From NCBI GenBank assembly GCA_041694515.1, contig JASMSZ010000034.1, positions 1 through 45,492 of the forward strand: 45,492 nucleotides of DNA. The letters are read 5' to 3'. Positions within the stretch are counted from its first letter, which is position 1. Every line of letters begins with the position of its first letter. The DNA is from Halanaerobium sp041694515 (lineage in GTDB: Bacteria > Bacillota > Halanaerobiia > Halanaerobiales > Halanaerobiaceae). This document shows, piece after piece, positions 1 to 7,581 of the stretch. Under the pieces are notes generated by a model. That model did no database searches. It was not told the origin of the DNA and saw nothing but the letters and a program-made list of their open reading frames with translations. The position numbers and the translations under genes were made by a program.

Positions 1-1
1 T

Positions 2-77
2 AGGGGAGTAGCTCAACTGGCAGAGTAGTGGACTCCAAATCCATTGGCTGCAGGTTCAATTCCTGTCTCCCCTGCCA
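2..77 (+). tRNA. tRNA-Trp (anticodon CCA)
   Basis: Cloverleaf of 76 nt with encoded 3' CCA. The acceptor arms AGGGGAG (2-8) and CTCCCCT (67-73) pair perfectly, with G74 as discriminator. The anticodon loop reads CTCCAAA, giving anticodon CCA for tryptophan. The T loop is TTCAATT, with the conserved A at position 58 intact. It is followed after 21 nt by tRNA-Thr, and the pair is repeated downstream in degenerate form. The promoter lies outside the window. Confidence 0.95.
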
Positions 78-98
78 TTTTATTTTAGTTTAATATAT

Positions 99-174
99 GC
101 TGATGTAGCTCAATTGGTAGAGCAGCTCACTTGTAATGAGCAGGTTACCAGTTCAAGTCTGGTCATCAGCTCCA
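99..174 (+). tRNA. tRNA-Thr (anticodon TGT)
   Basis: Cloverleaf of 76 nt with encoded CCA at 172-174. The acceptor arms GCTGATG and CATCAGC pair perfectly. The anticodon stem GCTCA/TGAGC encloses CTTGTAA, giving anticodon TGT for threonine. The D stem GCTC/GAGC is fully paired. It is 21 nt after tRNA-Trp and presumably shares its transcript. Confidence 0.95.
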
Positions 175-180
175 TTTTTT

Positions 181-256
181 AGGGGAGTAGCTCAACTGGC
201 AGAGTAGTGGACTCCAAATCCATTGGCTGCAGGTTCATTTCCTGTCTCCCCTGCCA
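181..256 (+). tRNA. second tRNA-Trp copy (CCA), probably impaired
   Basis: This is a copy of the 2-77 gene at an offset of exactly 179 bases. It differs at one base: the T loop reads TTCATTT instead of TTCAATT. That change replaces the nearly universal A58, which forms the T54-A58 reverse-Hoogsteen pair and is a methylation site. The acceptor arms, anticodon and CCA are unchanged. A tRNA finder would probably still call it, but loss of A58 makes normal folding or stability doubtful. Confidence 0.75.
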
Positions 257-277
257 TTTTATTTTAGTTTAATATAT

Positions 278-353
278 GCTGATGTAGGTCAATTGGTAGA
301 GCAGCTCACTTGTAATGAGCATGTTACCAGTTCAAGTCTGGTCATCAGCTCCA
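278..353 (+). tRNA. second tRNA-Thr copy (TGT), probably impaired
   Basis: This is a copy of the 99-174 gene, offset by 179 bases, with two substitutions. In the D stem GCTC becomes GGTC, so position 11 now faces G24 as a G-G mismatch. In the variable region AGG becomes ATG. The acceptor stem, anticodon TGT, T arm and CCA are identical. The D-stem mismatch suggests a decaying or alternative-fold copy. Confidence 0.75.
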
Positions 354-364
354 TTGAATTTATT

Positions 365-393
365 AGAAAGTCGATTTAGACTTTCTTTTTTTT
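365..393 (+). terminator. Rho-independent terminator of the tRNA array
   Basis: The 8-bp stem AGAAAGTC/GACTTTCT (365-372 and 379-386) has a 6-nt loop and runs into a T tract to 393. It lies 11 bases after the last tRNA. Confidence 0.85.
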
Positions 394-489
394 ATACTTA
401 TTTATTTAATTGATTACATATATCTAATTCAGCCGGTAATTTGCGGCAGTAATCTATTGATGTTACAATTAATTGAGGAAGTGATTTAA

Positions 490-783
490 ATGGCAAATAA
501 ATACAGGCATAATAAAGTTAAACAGGAACATACAATAATCGAAGATATACTACCCATGTTAGAAGATATAGCGCTTTCTAAGTTAGTTAAGAGCATTATT
601 CCAGGCCGGATTAATAGAAGAAAAGGTAGTGGTACCCCTGCCTATATCCAGCTTAAATATAACACTAGAAGTGGGATAAAATTAATTGCAAAAAACAGCT
701 CATCTTTACAGGAAGTATTTGTAGTTACAGATTATCCTGATCAGACAATGGAATATTTAAAAAAATTGGATTATATAAAATAA
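490..783 (+). CDS. DUF2103-like small basic protein
   Basis: A 97-residue protein with no signal peptide or membrane segment. The N terminus is rich in Lys, Arg and His (KYRHNKVKQEH), and the centre carries SIIPGRINRRKG, followed by TRSGIKLIAK and a QEVFVVTD strand. This pattern resembles the DUF2103 family ("predicted metal-binding protein") found in Firmicutes and cyanobacteria. That match is from memory and not certain. The basic PGRI segment could contact nucleic acid or metal, but no function is established. The ATG at 490 follows a GAGGAAGTG ribosome site. The gene stands alone between two tRNA loci, on the same strand, with the tRNA-Pro promoter starting 17 bases after its stop. Confidence 0.6.
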   Translation: MANKYRHNKVKQEHTIIEDILPMLEDIALSKLVKSIIPGRINRRKGSGTPAYIQLKYNTRSGIKLIAKNSSSLQEVFVVTDYPDQTMEYLKKLDYIK

Positions 784-799
784 ATAACCAAAAAATTAT

Positions 800-828
800 T
801 TGACAAAAAGACTTAATTTATATATAAT
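800..828 (+). promoter_or_regulatory. consensus SigA promoter for tRNA-Pro
   Basis: TTGACA at 800-805, a 17-base spacer and TATAAT at 823-828: a perfect match to the housekeeping promoter. The tRNA begins 16 bases after the -10 box, so initiation is expected near 835. Confidence 0.9.
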
Positions 829-843
829 ATTTCTTGTTGACAA

Positions 844-920
844 CGGGCTATGGCGCAGCTTGGTAGCGCGCTACACTGGGGGTGTAGAGGTCTCCGGTTC
901 AAATCCGGATAGCCCGACCA
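844..920 (+). tRNA. tRNA-Pro (anticodon GGG)
   Basis: Cloverleaf of 77 nt with encoded CCA at 918-920. The acceptor arms CGGGCTA/TAGCCCG are complementary. The anticodon stem CTACA/TGTAG encloses CTGGGGG, giving anticodon GGG for proline. It has its own consensus promoter and a terminator immediately downstream, so it is a single-gene transcription unit. Confidence 0.95.
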
Positions 921-931
921 TTTTAGTAATC

Positions 932-952
932 AGGCCCTTAATGGGCTTTTTT
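932..952 (+). terminator. terminator of tRNA-Pro
   Basis: A short GC-rich stem built on GCCC/GGGC (934-937 and 943-946), extended by G-T and A-T pairs, is followed by six T residues. Confidence 0.8.
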
Positions 953-1024
953 GTAGTTATGGAGCTTTGAAATTTGGAATTATATGATTTTATTTAAAAA
1001 TTATGACACTATAAAGGAGTAAAA

Positions 1025-2362
1025 ATGATAAGATATTCTTTAATGACCCTGGGCTGTCCCAAAAATGAAGTTGACAGTCAGCATATGAATGGTTTTTTAA
1101 GAGGAGAAAAAGAATTTCAATATACAGATAAGTTTGAAAAAGCAGAAGTGATTATTATTAATACCTGTGGTTTTATTCAGGATGCAAAAGAAGAGTCGAT
1201 AGAGACAATTTTAGCAGCACTTGAATATAAAAAGCAGTATAACTGTAAATCGGTGATAGTTACTGGTTGTTTAACCCAGCGCTATAGTGAGGAATTAGAG
1301 GCAGATATTCCGGAAATTGATGCAGTGCTTGGTACTTCAAATTTTGACAAAATAGCCGAAGTTATAAGAAAAAGTCTGAAAGGTAAAAAGACAGGTGGAG
1401 TAGAAGCAGCAGGTTTTGATTATAGTTCTTCCCTGCCTCGAGAATTAGATAATGAAGTTTATGCTTATTTAAAGATTGCCGAGGGCTGTAATAATAATTG
1501 CACTTACTGCAGTATTCCGCAGATTAGAGGTACAGTTAAAAGCAGATCAATTGCTGATATCACAGCAGAAGCCAAAAGAATTGCTGAGAGTGGAATTAAA
1601 GAGTTAATAATTATTGCTCAGGATACAACTCAGTATGGGGTTGATATTTATGGGCATTCTGCGCTGGCTCCACTTTTAAGAAAGCTGGCGGAAGTAGAAG
1701 GTGTTAAATGGATTAGAGTTTTATATAGCTATCCAGAATTTATAAGTGATGAAATAATTGAAGTTTTTGCAGAAAAGGAAAAAATATGTAATTATTTTGA
1801 TCTGCCAATTCAACATTCTTCTGCAAAGATAAGAAAGTTAATGAACCGTAAAGGAAATGAACAAGATATCGCTAATATTATTAATAAGATAAGAAATAAA
1901 ATTCCTGATGCAAAAATAAGAACTTCTTTAATTACTGGTTTTCCAGGTGAAAATGAGCAGGACTTTAAAAATTTAAAAGAATTTGTTAAAAAATATGAAT
2001 TTGATAGACTGGGTGTTTTTGAATTTTCCAGAGAAGAAGGAACTGCAGCCTATAATTTAGATCAGAGAGTTTCAGAAAAGATTAAATCAGAAAGAAAAGA
2101 AGAAATTATGCAGCTGCAGCAGGAAATTTCCCTGGCTAAAAATAAAGAGTTAGTTGGACGTAAGATTGAGCTGATAATTGAGGATCAGAATCCGGAAAAT
2201 TATCTGGCAAGATCTCGTTATGATTCACCGGAAATTGATAATCAGATTTATCTTCCAATTAAAGATCACAATCTTGAAATTGGAGAAATTTATCAGGCTG
2301 TAATAAAAGAAGCCTTCCATTATGATTTAATAGGAGAGATTGAGGATGAATTTACCAAATAA
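1025..2362 (+). CDS. rimO: ribosomal protein S12 methylthiotransferase RimO
   Basis: A 445-residue radical SAM enzyme that methylthiolates an aspartate of ribosomal protein S12. The N-terminal UPF0004 domain carries the three cluster-binding cysteines C11 (LGCPKN), C48 (NTCGF) and C82 (TGCLTQRY). The radical SAM triad C155-x3-C159-x2-C162 follows in CNNNCTYC, and the C terminus (about 375-440) is a TRAM-like RNA/protein-binding domain. LGCPKNEVDS and the CTYCSIP context favour RimO over MiaB, and a separate miaB lies at 27204. The ATG at 1025 follows AAAGGAG. Its 3' end overlaps pgsA by 17 bases, which suggests translational coupling. The rimO-pgsA-cinA-recA order is common in Firmicutes. Confidence 0.95.
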   Translation: MIRYSLMTLGCPKNEVDSQHMNGFLRGEKEFQYTDKFEKAEVIIINTCGFIQDAKEESIETILAALEYKKQYNCKSVIVTGCLTQRYSEELEADIPEIDAVLGTSNFDKIAEVIRKSLKGKKTGGVEAAGFDYSSSLPRELDNEVYAYLKIAEGCNNNCTYCSIPQIRGTVKSRSIADITAEAKRIAESGIKELIIIAQDTTQYGVDIYGHSALAPLLRKLAEVEGVKWIRVLYSYPEFISDEIIEVFAEKEKICNYFDLPIQHSSAKIRKLMNRKGNEQDIANIINKIRNKIPDAKIRTSLITGFPGENEQDFKNLKEFVKKYEFDRLGVFEFSREEGTAAYNLDQRVSEKIKSERKEEIMQLQQEISLAKNKELVGRKIELIIEDQNPENYLARSRYDSPEIDNQIYLPIKDHNLEIGEIYQAVIKEAFHYDLIGEIEDEFTK

Positions 2363-2876
2363 ACTATCAGTTCTAAGAATTTTACTGGTTCCAATTATTA
2401 TTTATTTAATTTTGATTAATTCCTTAACTACCAGTATTGCTGCTCTTGTTGTTTTTGTCTCAGCTGCTTTAACTGATAAATATGATGGTCATTATGCCAG
2501 GAAACATAATTTAATTACTACTCTGGGTAAAATACTTGACCCGCTGGCAGATAAACTATTAATTATTGGTGTTTTTACAGCCTTTGTAGAAATAGGTGTA
2601 CTTTCTACCTGGCCCTTACTGATTATTGTGGCAAGAGAGCTTGCTGTTACAGGATTAAGAGTAGTTGCAGCTAATCAGGGTTCAGTAATTCCTGCTAATA
2701 TCTGGGGTAAAACTAAAACTACTATTCAGATGATAACAGCTATTGCCTTAATTATAAATCCACTAATTTTTGATTTACCGATGCTTTTAACTGAGGGCTT
2801 AATCTGGTTAACTGTAATTATAACTATTTATTCTGGCTATACTTATTTTGCTGGAGCAGAAGTTGACTATTCTTAG
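2346..2876 (+). CDS. pgsA: CDP-diacylglycerol--glycerol-3-phosphate 3-phosphatidyltransferase
   Basis: An integral membrane enzyme of about 176 residues that makes phosphatidylglycerophosphate, the committed step to phosphatidylglycerol. It contains the complete CDP-alcohol phosphotransferase motif D-x2-DG-x2-AR-x8-G-x3-D-x3-D (DKYDGHYAR...GKILDPLAD), plus four to five hydrophobic helices. I place the start at ATG 2346, preceded by AGGAGAGATTGAGG; a TTG at 2340 is in frame but too close to the ribosome site. The gene starts inside the end of rimO. The next gene, pgpA, dephosphorylates this enzyme's product, so the two catalyse consecutive steps. Confidence 0.95.
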   Translation: MNLPNKLSVLRILLVPIIIYLILINSLTTSIAALVVFVSAALTDKYDGHYARKHNLITTLGKILDPLADKLLIIGVFTAFVEIGVLSTWPLLIIVARELAVTGLRVVAANQGSVIPANIWGKTKTTIQMITAIALIINPLIFDLPMLLTEGLIWLTVIITIYSGYTYFAGAEVDYS

Positions 2877-2901
2877 GTAGTAAATACAGGAGGGGAAAGT
2901 T

Positions 2902-3342
2902 ATGATCAATAAAATAAATCACTTTTTAGCAACCGGCTTTTATAGTGGTCATTTACCTGCTGCTCCCGGTACCTGGGGTTCATTACTCATGGTAGTGCTT
3001 TTATTTGTCTTTCCAGTTTTAAATAATATCTACCTGATTTCTGCTGTTTCTATAGGAGGAGCTGCAGTTGCTACTTTTGAGCAAAGACAAACAGGAATTA
3101 AAGATGATAGTAGGATAGTAATAGATGAGATGGCCGGACAACTGCTTACATTTTATACTCTACCGACAGCACTGCCGGTTTTAGTTGGAGGTTTTATTTT
3201 ATTCAGATTTTTTGATGTTCTAAAACCCTGGTTAATAAAAAAAGTTGAGGTTCTGCCAGTTGGCCTGGGAGTAATGATGGATGATATTCTGGCTGGACTA
3301 ATATCTTTAATTATTTTGAAAATAATAATAACTCTGATTTAA
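2902..3342 (+). CDS. pgpA: phosphatidylglycerophosphatase A
   Basis: A 146-residue membrane protein of the PgpA family, which removes the terminal phosphate of phosphatidylglycerophosphate to give phosphatidylglycerol. The N-terminal GHLPAAPGTWGSL and the DDSRIVIDEMAGQ segment (acidic residues that would bind metal) are the family hallmarks. Three to four hydrophobic helices follow. The ATG at 2902 follows AGGAGGGG, 25 bases after pgsA, so the two genes form a pathway pair. PgpA is found mainly in Gram-negative bacteria and some clostridia, which fits a diderm Firmicute. Confidence 0.92.
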   Translation: MINKINHFLATGFYSGHLPAAPGTWGSLLMVVLLFVFPVLNNIYLISAVSIGGAAVATFEQRQTGIKDDSRIVIDEMAGQLLTFYTLPTALPVLVGGFILFRFFDVLKPWLIKKVEVLPVGLGVMMDDILAGLISLIILKIIITLI

Positions 3343-3365
3343 TGATTCTAATCAGATTTTAATTC

Positions 3366-3393
3366 AATCGGCCTTAAATAGGTCGATTTTTTT
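3366..3393 (+). terminator. terminator after pgpA
   Basis: The 8-bp stem AATCGGCC/GGTCGATT (one G-T pair) has a 7-nt loop and a T tract. A weaker 7-bp hairpin (TCTGATT/AATCAGA) overlaps the pgpA stop just upstream. Confidence 0.8.
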
Positions 3394-3430
3394 ATTTTAA
3401 AATGATATACTAAAATTGAGGTGTTTAGAA

Positions 3431-4678
3431 TTGAAAACAGCTATAATAGCGACTGGATCTGAATTGATTAGTGGACTTGTACAGGATAGCAACTCTAAAT
3501 TTTTAGCTGAGAATTTGGCTAATTTAGGTTTTGAGCCTGAAAACATTTTTATTTGTGGAGATGAAAAAGAAAATATTAAAAATACGATTTTTACTGCCTC
3601 CCAGAATGCAGATTTGATTTTTATATCAGGAGGTCTGGGTCCAACTAAAGATGACCAGACTAAAGAAGCATTTGCGGAAGTACTGGATTTGAATCTGATT
3701 TATTCAAAAAAAATTGAAAAAAAATTAAAAAATATCTTTTATAATCACAACTCAAAGATGACTTCCAATAACTTATCGCAGGCATATATTCCTGAAGGAG
3801 CAGAAATTATTAATAATGAAAAAGGAACAGCTCCAGCTTTGAAAGTTAAGACAGAAAATAAAACTTTTTATTTATTACCTGGAGTTCCTTCTGAATTAAA
3901 GTATTTATTTAAAAATAAAATTTTAAAAGAACTTAAAAAGAAAAGTAAAAACAAATTATTTATTAAAGAATTCAATTTTATAGGAATTGGCGAGTCAACT
4001 CTGGCGTCTAAAGTAGATAATTTAAAATTTGATTCTAATCTTAAGGTTAGTTATCAGGCTGGAAGAGCTGAAGTAAAGTTGAGGCTTAAAATTGACCAGA
4101 ACAGTCAGTTAGCTGCGGAAGAAAAAAATGAAATTATAAATACGGCTGCGGAAAAAATAAAAAAGAAATTTAATGATTTCATTTATGGAGAAGATCAACA
4201 GGACATATTAGATAAGGTTCACAAACTATTAATCACTAAAAAGTTAAGTATAGCCACAGCTGAATCATTTACAGGAGGCCTAATTGCTGAAAGATTAAGT
4301 TCCAGAGCAGGAAGCTCACAATATTTTTTAGGTTCTATAGTCGCCTATAATGAAAAAGTAAAAAAAGAGATATTAAATATTGATTCTGAGCTCCTTGACA
4401 GATATGGTGTTGTAAGTAGAGAGTGTGTTAAGGCAATGGTTGAGAATACAGCGAAAATCTTTAATTCAGAAATTACTGCTGCAACTACAGGAGCTGCCGG
4501 CCCGACTGCTCATAATGGTAAAAGTGCAGGAACAATGTTTATTGCTATCTCTTATAACGAAAAGACTAAAATTTTAAAGTTACAGAAAAATTATGGTAGA
4601 GAAATGAACCGGTATTATGCTTCACAGATTGTTTTATTTGAAATTTATAAATTAATAAAGGGAAGCGAGGAAAATTAA
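3431..4678 (+). CDS. cinA: CinA-like competence/damage-inducible protein (NMN deamidase)
   Basis: A 415-residue two-domain protein. The N-terminal half (about 1-165) is a MoCF/MogA-like domain with ATGSELISG and SGGLGPTKDDQT. The C-terminal half (about 255-415) is a CinA/PncC domain with AESFTGGLIAERL and ATTGAAGP, a fold with nicotinamide-mononucleotide amidohydrolase activity in characterised relatives. I choose the TTG at 3431 because GAGGTG lies 7 bases upstream and MKTAIIATGSEL matches the family start; an in-frame TTG at 3416 overlaps that ribosome site. cinA just upstream of recA is a conserved Firmicute arrangement, although two other genes intervene here. Confidence 0.92.
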   Translation: MKTAIIATGSELISGLVQDSNSKFLAENLANLGFEPENIFICGDEKENIKNTIFTASQNADLIFISGGLGPTKDDQTKEAFAEVLDLNLIYSKKIEKKLKNIFYNHNSKMTSNNLSQAYIPEGAEIINNEKGTAPALKVKTENKTFYLLPGVPSELKYLFKNKILKELKKKSKNKLFIKEFNFIGIGESTLASKVDNLKFDSNLKVSYQAGRAEVKLRLKIDQNSQLAAEEKNEIINTAAEKIKKKFNDFIYGEDQQDILDKVHKLLITKKLSIATAESFTGGLIAERLSSRAGSSQYFLGSIVAYNEKVKKEILNIDSELLDRYGVVSRECVKAMVENTAKIFNSEITAATTGAAGPTAHNGKSAGTMFIAISYNEKTKILKLQKNYGREMNRYYASQIVLFEIYKLIKGSEEN

Positions 4679-4679
4679 A

Positions 4680-5882
4680 ATGCTTAAAAAAATTGTTTAT
4701 CTATTTATTATTATTTCTTTATTGTTTTCAGTTTCAAATTTTGCTCTGGCTCAGGAAACTAAGGTAGTTGAAGAGAAAACATCTGCTGAAATTTTTTCTG
4801 AAGCTTTAAATGATTATAATTCAGAAAATTTTGTTCTTGCTCAAGAAAAATTTAATAAGCTTTTGGAAACTAAAAATTTAGATGAGGGTTTACAATTTAG
4901 TGTTTTATATTATTCAACCATGACTGCAGTTAATAGATATCAAACTACTAAGGCCATAGATTATTTAGGGAGAATGAATGATTTAGGATTTCAGAGTGGA
5001 AATTTAAATTGGAAGATTGCAGAATTATTTTTAAATAAAGACAACAAATTTGACAGTGCAAATTTTGAAAAAGCTTTGAAATATCTTAAAAAAGCTAAAA
5101 GTTTGGGTTTGAATAAAATTAATTTCAAAAGAGATCTTGCTTATGCTTATTTAGAGAATCAAGAATTAGAGAAAGCCGAAAATTTATATCTGGAAATAAT
5201 TGAAACTGAGGCCAGTGCAGCTGATTATCTAAATCTCGCAAAAATTAAAGAAAAACAGGGGAAATTAAATCAGGCAGTAGAATATTATGAGTCTGCTCTT
5301 GATTTAAATGGAACTCAGTCTTCACTTTATTTAAATCTGGGTAATTTATATCAGCGTTTAAATAATTATAATTCAGCTGTATCTATTTTTAATCAGGGAA
5401 TAAAATTCAGAAAAGATTTTGCTCCATACTATATTGGGCTGGGGAAAAGTTATATTGAATTAGAAAATTATGACCGAGCTCAAACTGCACTGGAAACAGC
5501 CGTAGAAATTAATAAAAATTCTTATTATAGTTATTATTTACTGGGAAATATAGAAAAAGTAAAAGGTAATTTAAATCAGGCTTTAAATTATTACAGTCAG
5601 GCTTTAAAATATAATCCTAATTATGTAGAAGCTTACTTAGCTGAAGGAAAGATTTATCTAGAGAGAGAAGAATATTATCGTGCTATCTCACGTTTTTCAC
5701 TGGCAGTAGATAAAAATTCTGATTATGCAGAGAGCCGTTATTATTTAGGAAAAGCTTATTACCAGGCAGAGATGTTAGAAGCTGCTAGGTCCGAACTGAG
5801 AAAAGCTCTGCATATTAACGACAAGTATCAGCAGGCGAGAAAACTTCTGGATATAGTAGAAAATGAATTAAATATAGATTAA
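4680..5882 (+). CDS. exported TPR-repeat protein
   Basis: A 400-residue protein with an N-terminal signal peptide (KK, then a hydrophobic stretch to FALAQE, cleavage expected near residue 24). At least seven tetratricopeptide repeats follow, for example the segments containing AADYLNLAKIKEKQGKLNQA and YVEAYLAEGKIYLEREEYYRA. TPR arrays act as protein-binding scaffolds, here outside the cytoplasm. No catalytic domain is visible. The ATG lies one base after the cinA stop, so it is probably cotranscribed with cinA and with thpR 12 bases downstream. Its partner is unknown. A lipoprotein is unlikely because no lipobox cysteine is present. Confidence 0.85.
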   Translation: MLKKIVYLFIIISLLFSVSNFALAQETKVVEEKTSAEIFSEALNDYNSENFVLAQEKFNKLLETKNLDEGLQFSVLYYSTMTAVNRYQTTKAIDYLGRMNDLGFQSGNLNWKIAELFLNKDNKFDSANFEKALKYLKKAKSLGLNKINFKRDLAYAYLENQELEKAENLYLEIIETEASAADYLNLAKIKEKQGKLNQAVEYYESALDLNGTQSSLYLNLGNLYQRLNNYNSAVSIFNQGIKFRKDFAPYYIGLGKSYIELENYDRAQTALETAVEINKNSYYSYYLLGNIEKVKGNLNQALNYYSQALKYNPNYVEAYLAEGKIYLEREEYYRAISRFSLAVDKNSDYAESRYYLGKAYYQAEMLEAARSELRKALHINDKYQQARKLLDIVENELNID

Positions 5883-5894
5883 AGGGTGTTCTAA

Positions 5895-6440
5895 ATGAGA
5901 CTTTTTATAGCAGTTAATATTAATCGACGCAGCAAAGACTTGATTGAAAAGAAGCTGAATTCTCTAAAACAGGAGTATAAGAATCAATTTAAATGGGTAA
6001 AAAAAGAAAACTGGCATCTGACACTTAAATTTATTGGAGAAGCATCAACTGAAGAAAAAGAAAATTTAATTGAGGGTTTAAAAAATATGTATTTTAAGGA
6101 GAAAAATGCATATATCCAATTTGATAAAGTTGATGCTTTCCCGGATCTTAATCAGGCTAAAGTGATTTATCTGGCGCTTAAGCAGGGTAAAAATATTTTA
6201 TGTAAGCTACATGATAGGCTGGAAAATGAGCTGTTTAAATATGATTTTGAAAGTGACCAGAGGGACTATATTCCTCATCTAACTCTGGGGCGCAATAATG
6301 GTGAAGCTTTTAAAATAAAAGATGAATTTCAGCAGGAAAATTTTTTAAACATTTATGCGCAAATTAAAAGTATCAGCCTTTATAAAAGTGAATTAAAAGC
6401 CAGCGGCCCAGAATATATTGAATTATTTTCCATTAAATAG
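5895..6440 (+). CDS. thpR: RNA 2',3'-cyclic phosphodiesterase (LigT/ThpR)
   Basis: A 181-residue member of the 2H phosphoesterase superfamily. Both catalytic HxTx motifs are present as HLTL: one in NWHLTLKFIGE (about residues 40-47), the other in PHLTLGRNN (about 127-134). The N-terminal MRLFIAVNI strand is also typical. Such enzymes open 2',3'-cyclic phosphates on RNA; the in vivo role in bacteria is unclear. It starts 12 bases after the TPR gene and ends 10 bases before the recA promoter. Confidence 0.9.
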   Translation: MRLFIAVNINRRSKDLIEKKLNSLKQEYKNQFKWVKKENWHLTLKFIGEASTEEKENLIEGLKNMYFKEKNAYIQFDKVDAFPDLNQAKVIYLALKQGKNILCKLHDRLENELFKYDFESDQRDYIPHLTLGRNNGEAFKIKDEFQQENFLNIYAQIKSISLYKSELKASGPEYIELFSIK

Positions 6441-6450
6441 AAATTGATCC

Positions 6451-6479
6451 TTGCAATCATTAAACATCTGTTCTATAAT
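6451..6479 (+). promoter_or_regulatory. recA promoter with embedded LexA operator
   Basis: TTGCAA (6451-6456), a 17-base spacer and TATAAT (6474-6479) make a good SigA promoter. Within the spacer, AAACATCTGTTC (6462-6473) fits the Gram-positive SOS box GAAC-N4-GTTC with one mismatch (A for the first G). A repressor bound here would occlude RNA polymerase. Matching elements occur at lexA/yneA. Confidence 0.75.
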
Positions 6480-6531
6480 ATAATTAAAGACAAAAATTGC
6501 AGTTAAAATATATTTGGGGAGGAAGATAAAT

Positions 6532-7575
6532 TTGGCAACTAGTGACAAAGAAAAAGCGCTTGATAAGGCAGTTAAGAGAATTGAAAAACAATTTGGTAAA
6601 GGTTCAATAATGAGGCTTGGGGATTCAAAAAAATTAAATGTAGAAGCTATTCCTACAGGAGCTTTACCTCTGGATCTGGCTTTAGGTATTGGTGGAATCC
6701 CCAAAGGAAGAATTATCGAATTATATGGTAATGAATCATCTGGTAAGACAACTTTAGCCCTCCATATAATTGCAGAAGCTCAAAAATTGGATGGTATTGC
6801 AGCCTTTATTGATGCTGAACACGCACTTGATCCTAAATATGCTAAAAATTTAGGTGTAAATATTGATAATCTATTAATTTCGCAGCCTGACAGTGGAGAG
6901 GAAGCTTTAGAAATTGGGGAGGCTCTTGTCCGCAGTAATGCTGTTGATCTGGTGGTTATTGACTCTGTTGCTGCTCTGGTACCAAAGGCAGAATTAGAGG
7001 GTGATATGGGAGATTCTCATATGGGTCTGCAGGCCAGACTGATGTCACAGGCAATGCGTAAACTGTCTGGAGCAATTAGCAAATCAAAAGCAGCTGTTGT
7101 TTTTATCAATCAAATCAGAGAAAAAATAGGCGTAATGTTTGGTAACCCGGAAACAACTCCTGGCGGACGTGCACTTAAGTTTTATTCTTCTGTCAGAATA
7201 GAAATGAGAAGATCACAGACCATTAAAGATGGAGATAAAATGATTGGCAGTACAGCCAAGGTTAAGGTAGTTAAAAATAAAGTAGCAGCACCTTTTAGAA
7301 ATTGCCAATTTGATATTATGTATGGAACAGGGATTTCACAGCCTGGATGTGTTATTGATCTGGGAGAAGAAACAGGAATTGTAGATAGAGCTGGTTCCTG
7401 GTATTCCTATGGTGATGTTCGTCTTGGTCAGGGCAGAGAAAATTCTAAAGAATTTCTGCGTGATAATCCAGAAGTTATGGAAGAAATTGATAAAAAAATA
7501 AGAGTTAAAGTAGGCCTGATTGATGGTGAAAATGAAGCTAAAAGTGAAGAAGTAAAAGAAAAGGAAGAGGAATAA
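6532..7575 (+). CDS. recA: recombinase RecA
   Basis: A 347-residue RecA, which forms filaments on single-stranded DNA, catalyses strand exchange and stimulates LexA self-cleavage. The Walker A motif is GNESSGKT (66-73), with Asn where E. coli has Pro. Walker B is LVVIDSVAAL, and the L2-loop region reads INQIREKIGVMFGNPETTPGGRALKF. The C terminus is strongly acidic/charged (KSEEVKEKEEE), as in other RecA proteins. Start: TTG at 6532, preceded by GGGGAGGA at 6516-6523; MATSDKEKALDKA matches the family. It is transcribed from an SOS-type promoter and followed after 6 bases by its modulator recX. Confidence 0.98.
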   Translation: MATSDKEKALDKAVKRIEKQFGKGSIMRLGDSKKLNVEAIPTGALPLDLALGIGGIPKGRIIELYGNESSGKTTLALHIIAEAQKLDGIAAFIDAEHALDPKYAKNLGVNIDNLLISQPDSGEEALEIGEALVRSNAVDLVVIDSVAALVPKAELEGDMGDSHMGLQARLMSQAMRKLSGAISKSKAAVVFINQIREKIGVMFGNPETTPGGRALKFYSSVRIEMRRSQTIKDGDKMIGSTAKVKVVKNKVAAPFRNCQFDIMYGTGISQPGCVIDLGEETGIVDRAGSWYSYGDVRLGQGRENSKEFLRDNPEVMEEIDKKIRVKVGLIDGENEAKSEEVKEKEEE

Positions 7576-7581
7576 TTCCCA

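Larger units (their letters stand above)
2..355 (+). repeat. 179-bp tandem duplication of the Trp-Thr tRNA pair
   Basis: Unit 1 spans 2-180 and unit 2 spans 181-355. They match over about 175 bases, including an identical 21-base spacer between the tRNAs (78-98 and 257-277). The only differences are the three substitutions inside the unit 2 tRNAs. The second unit runs directly into the terminator at 365. Confidence 0.9.
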
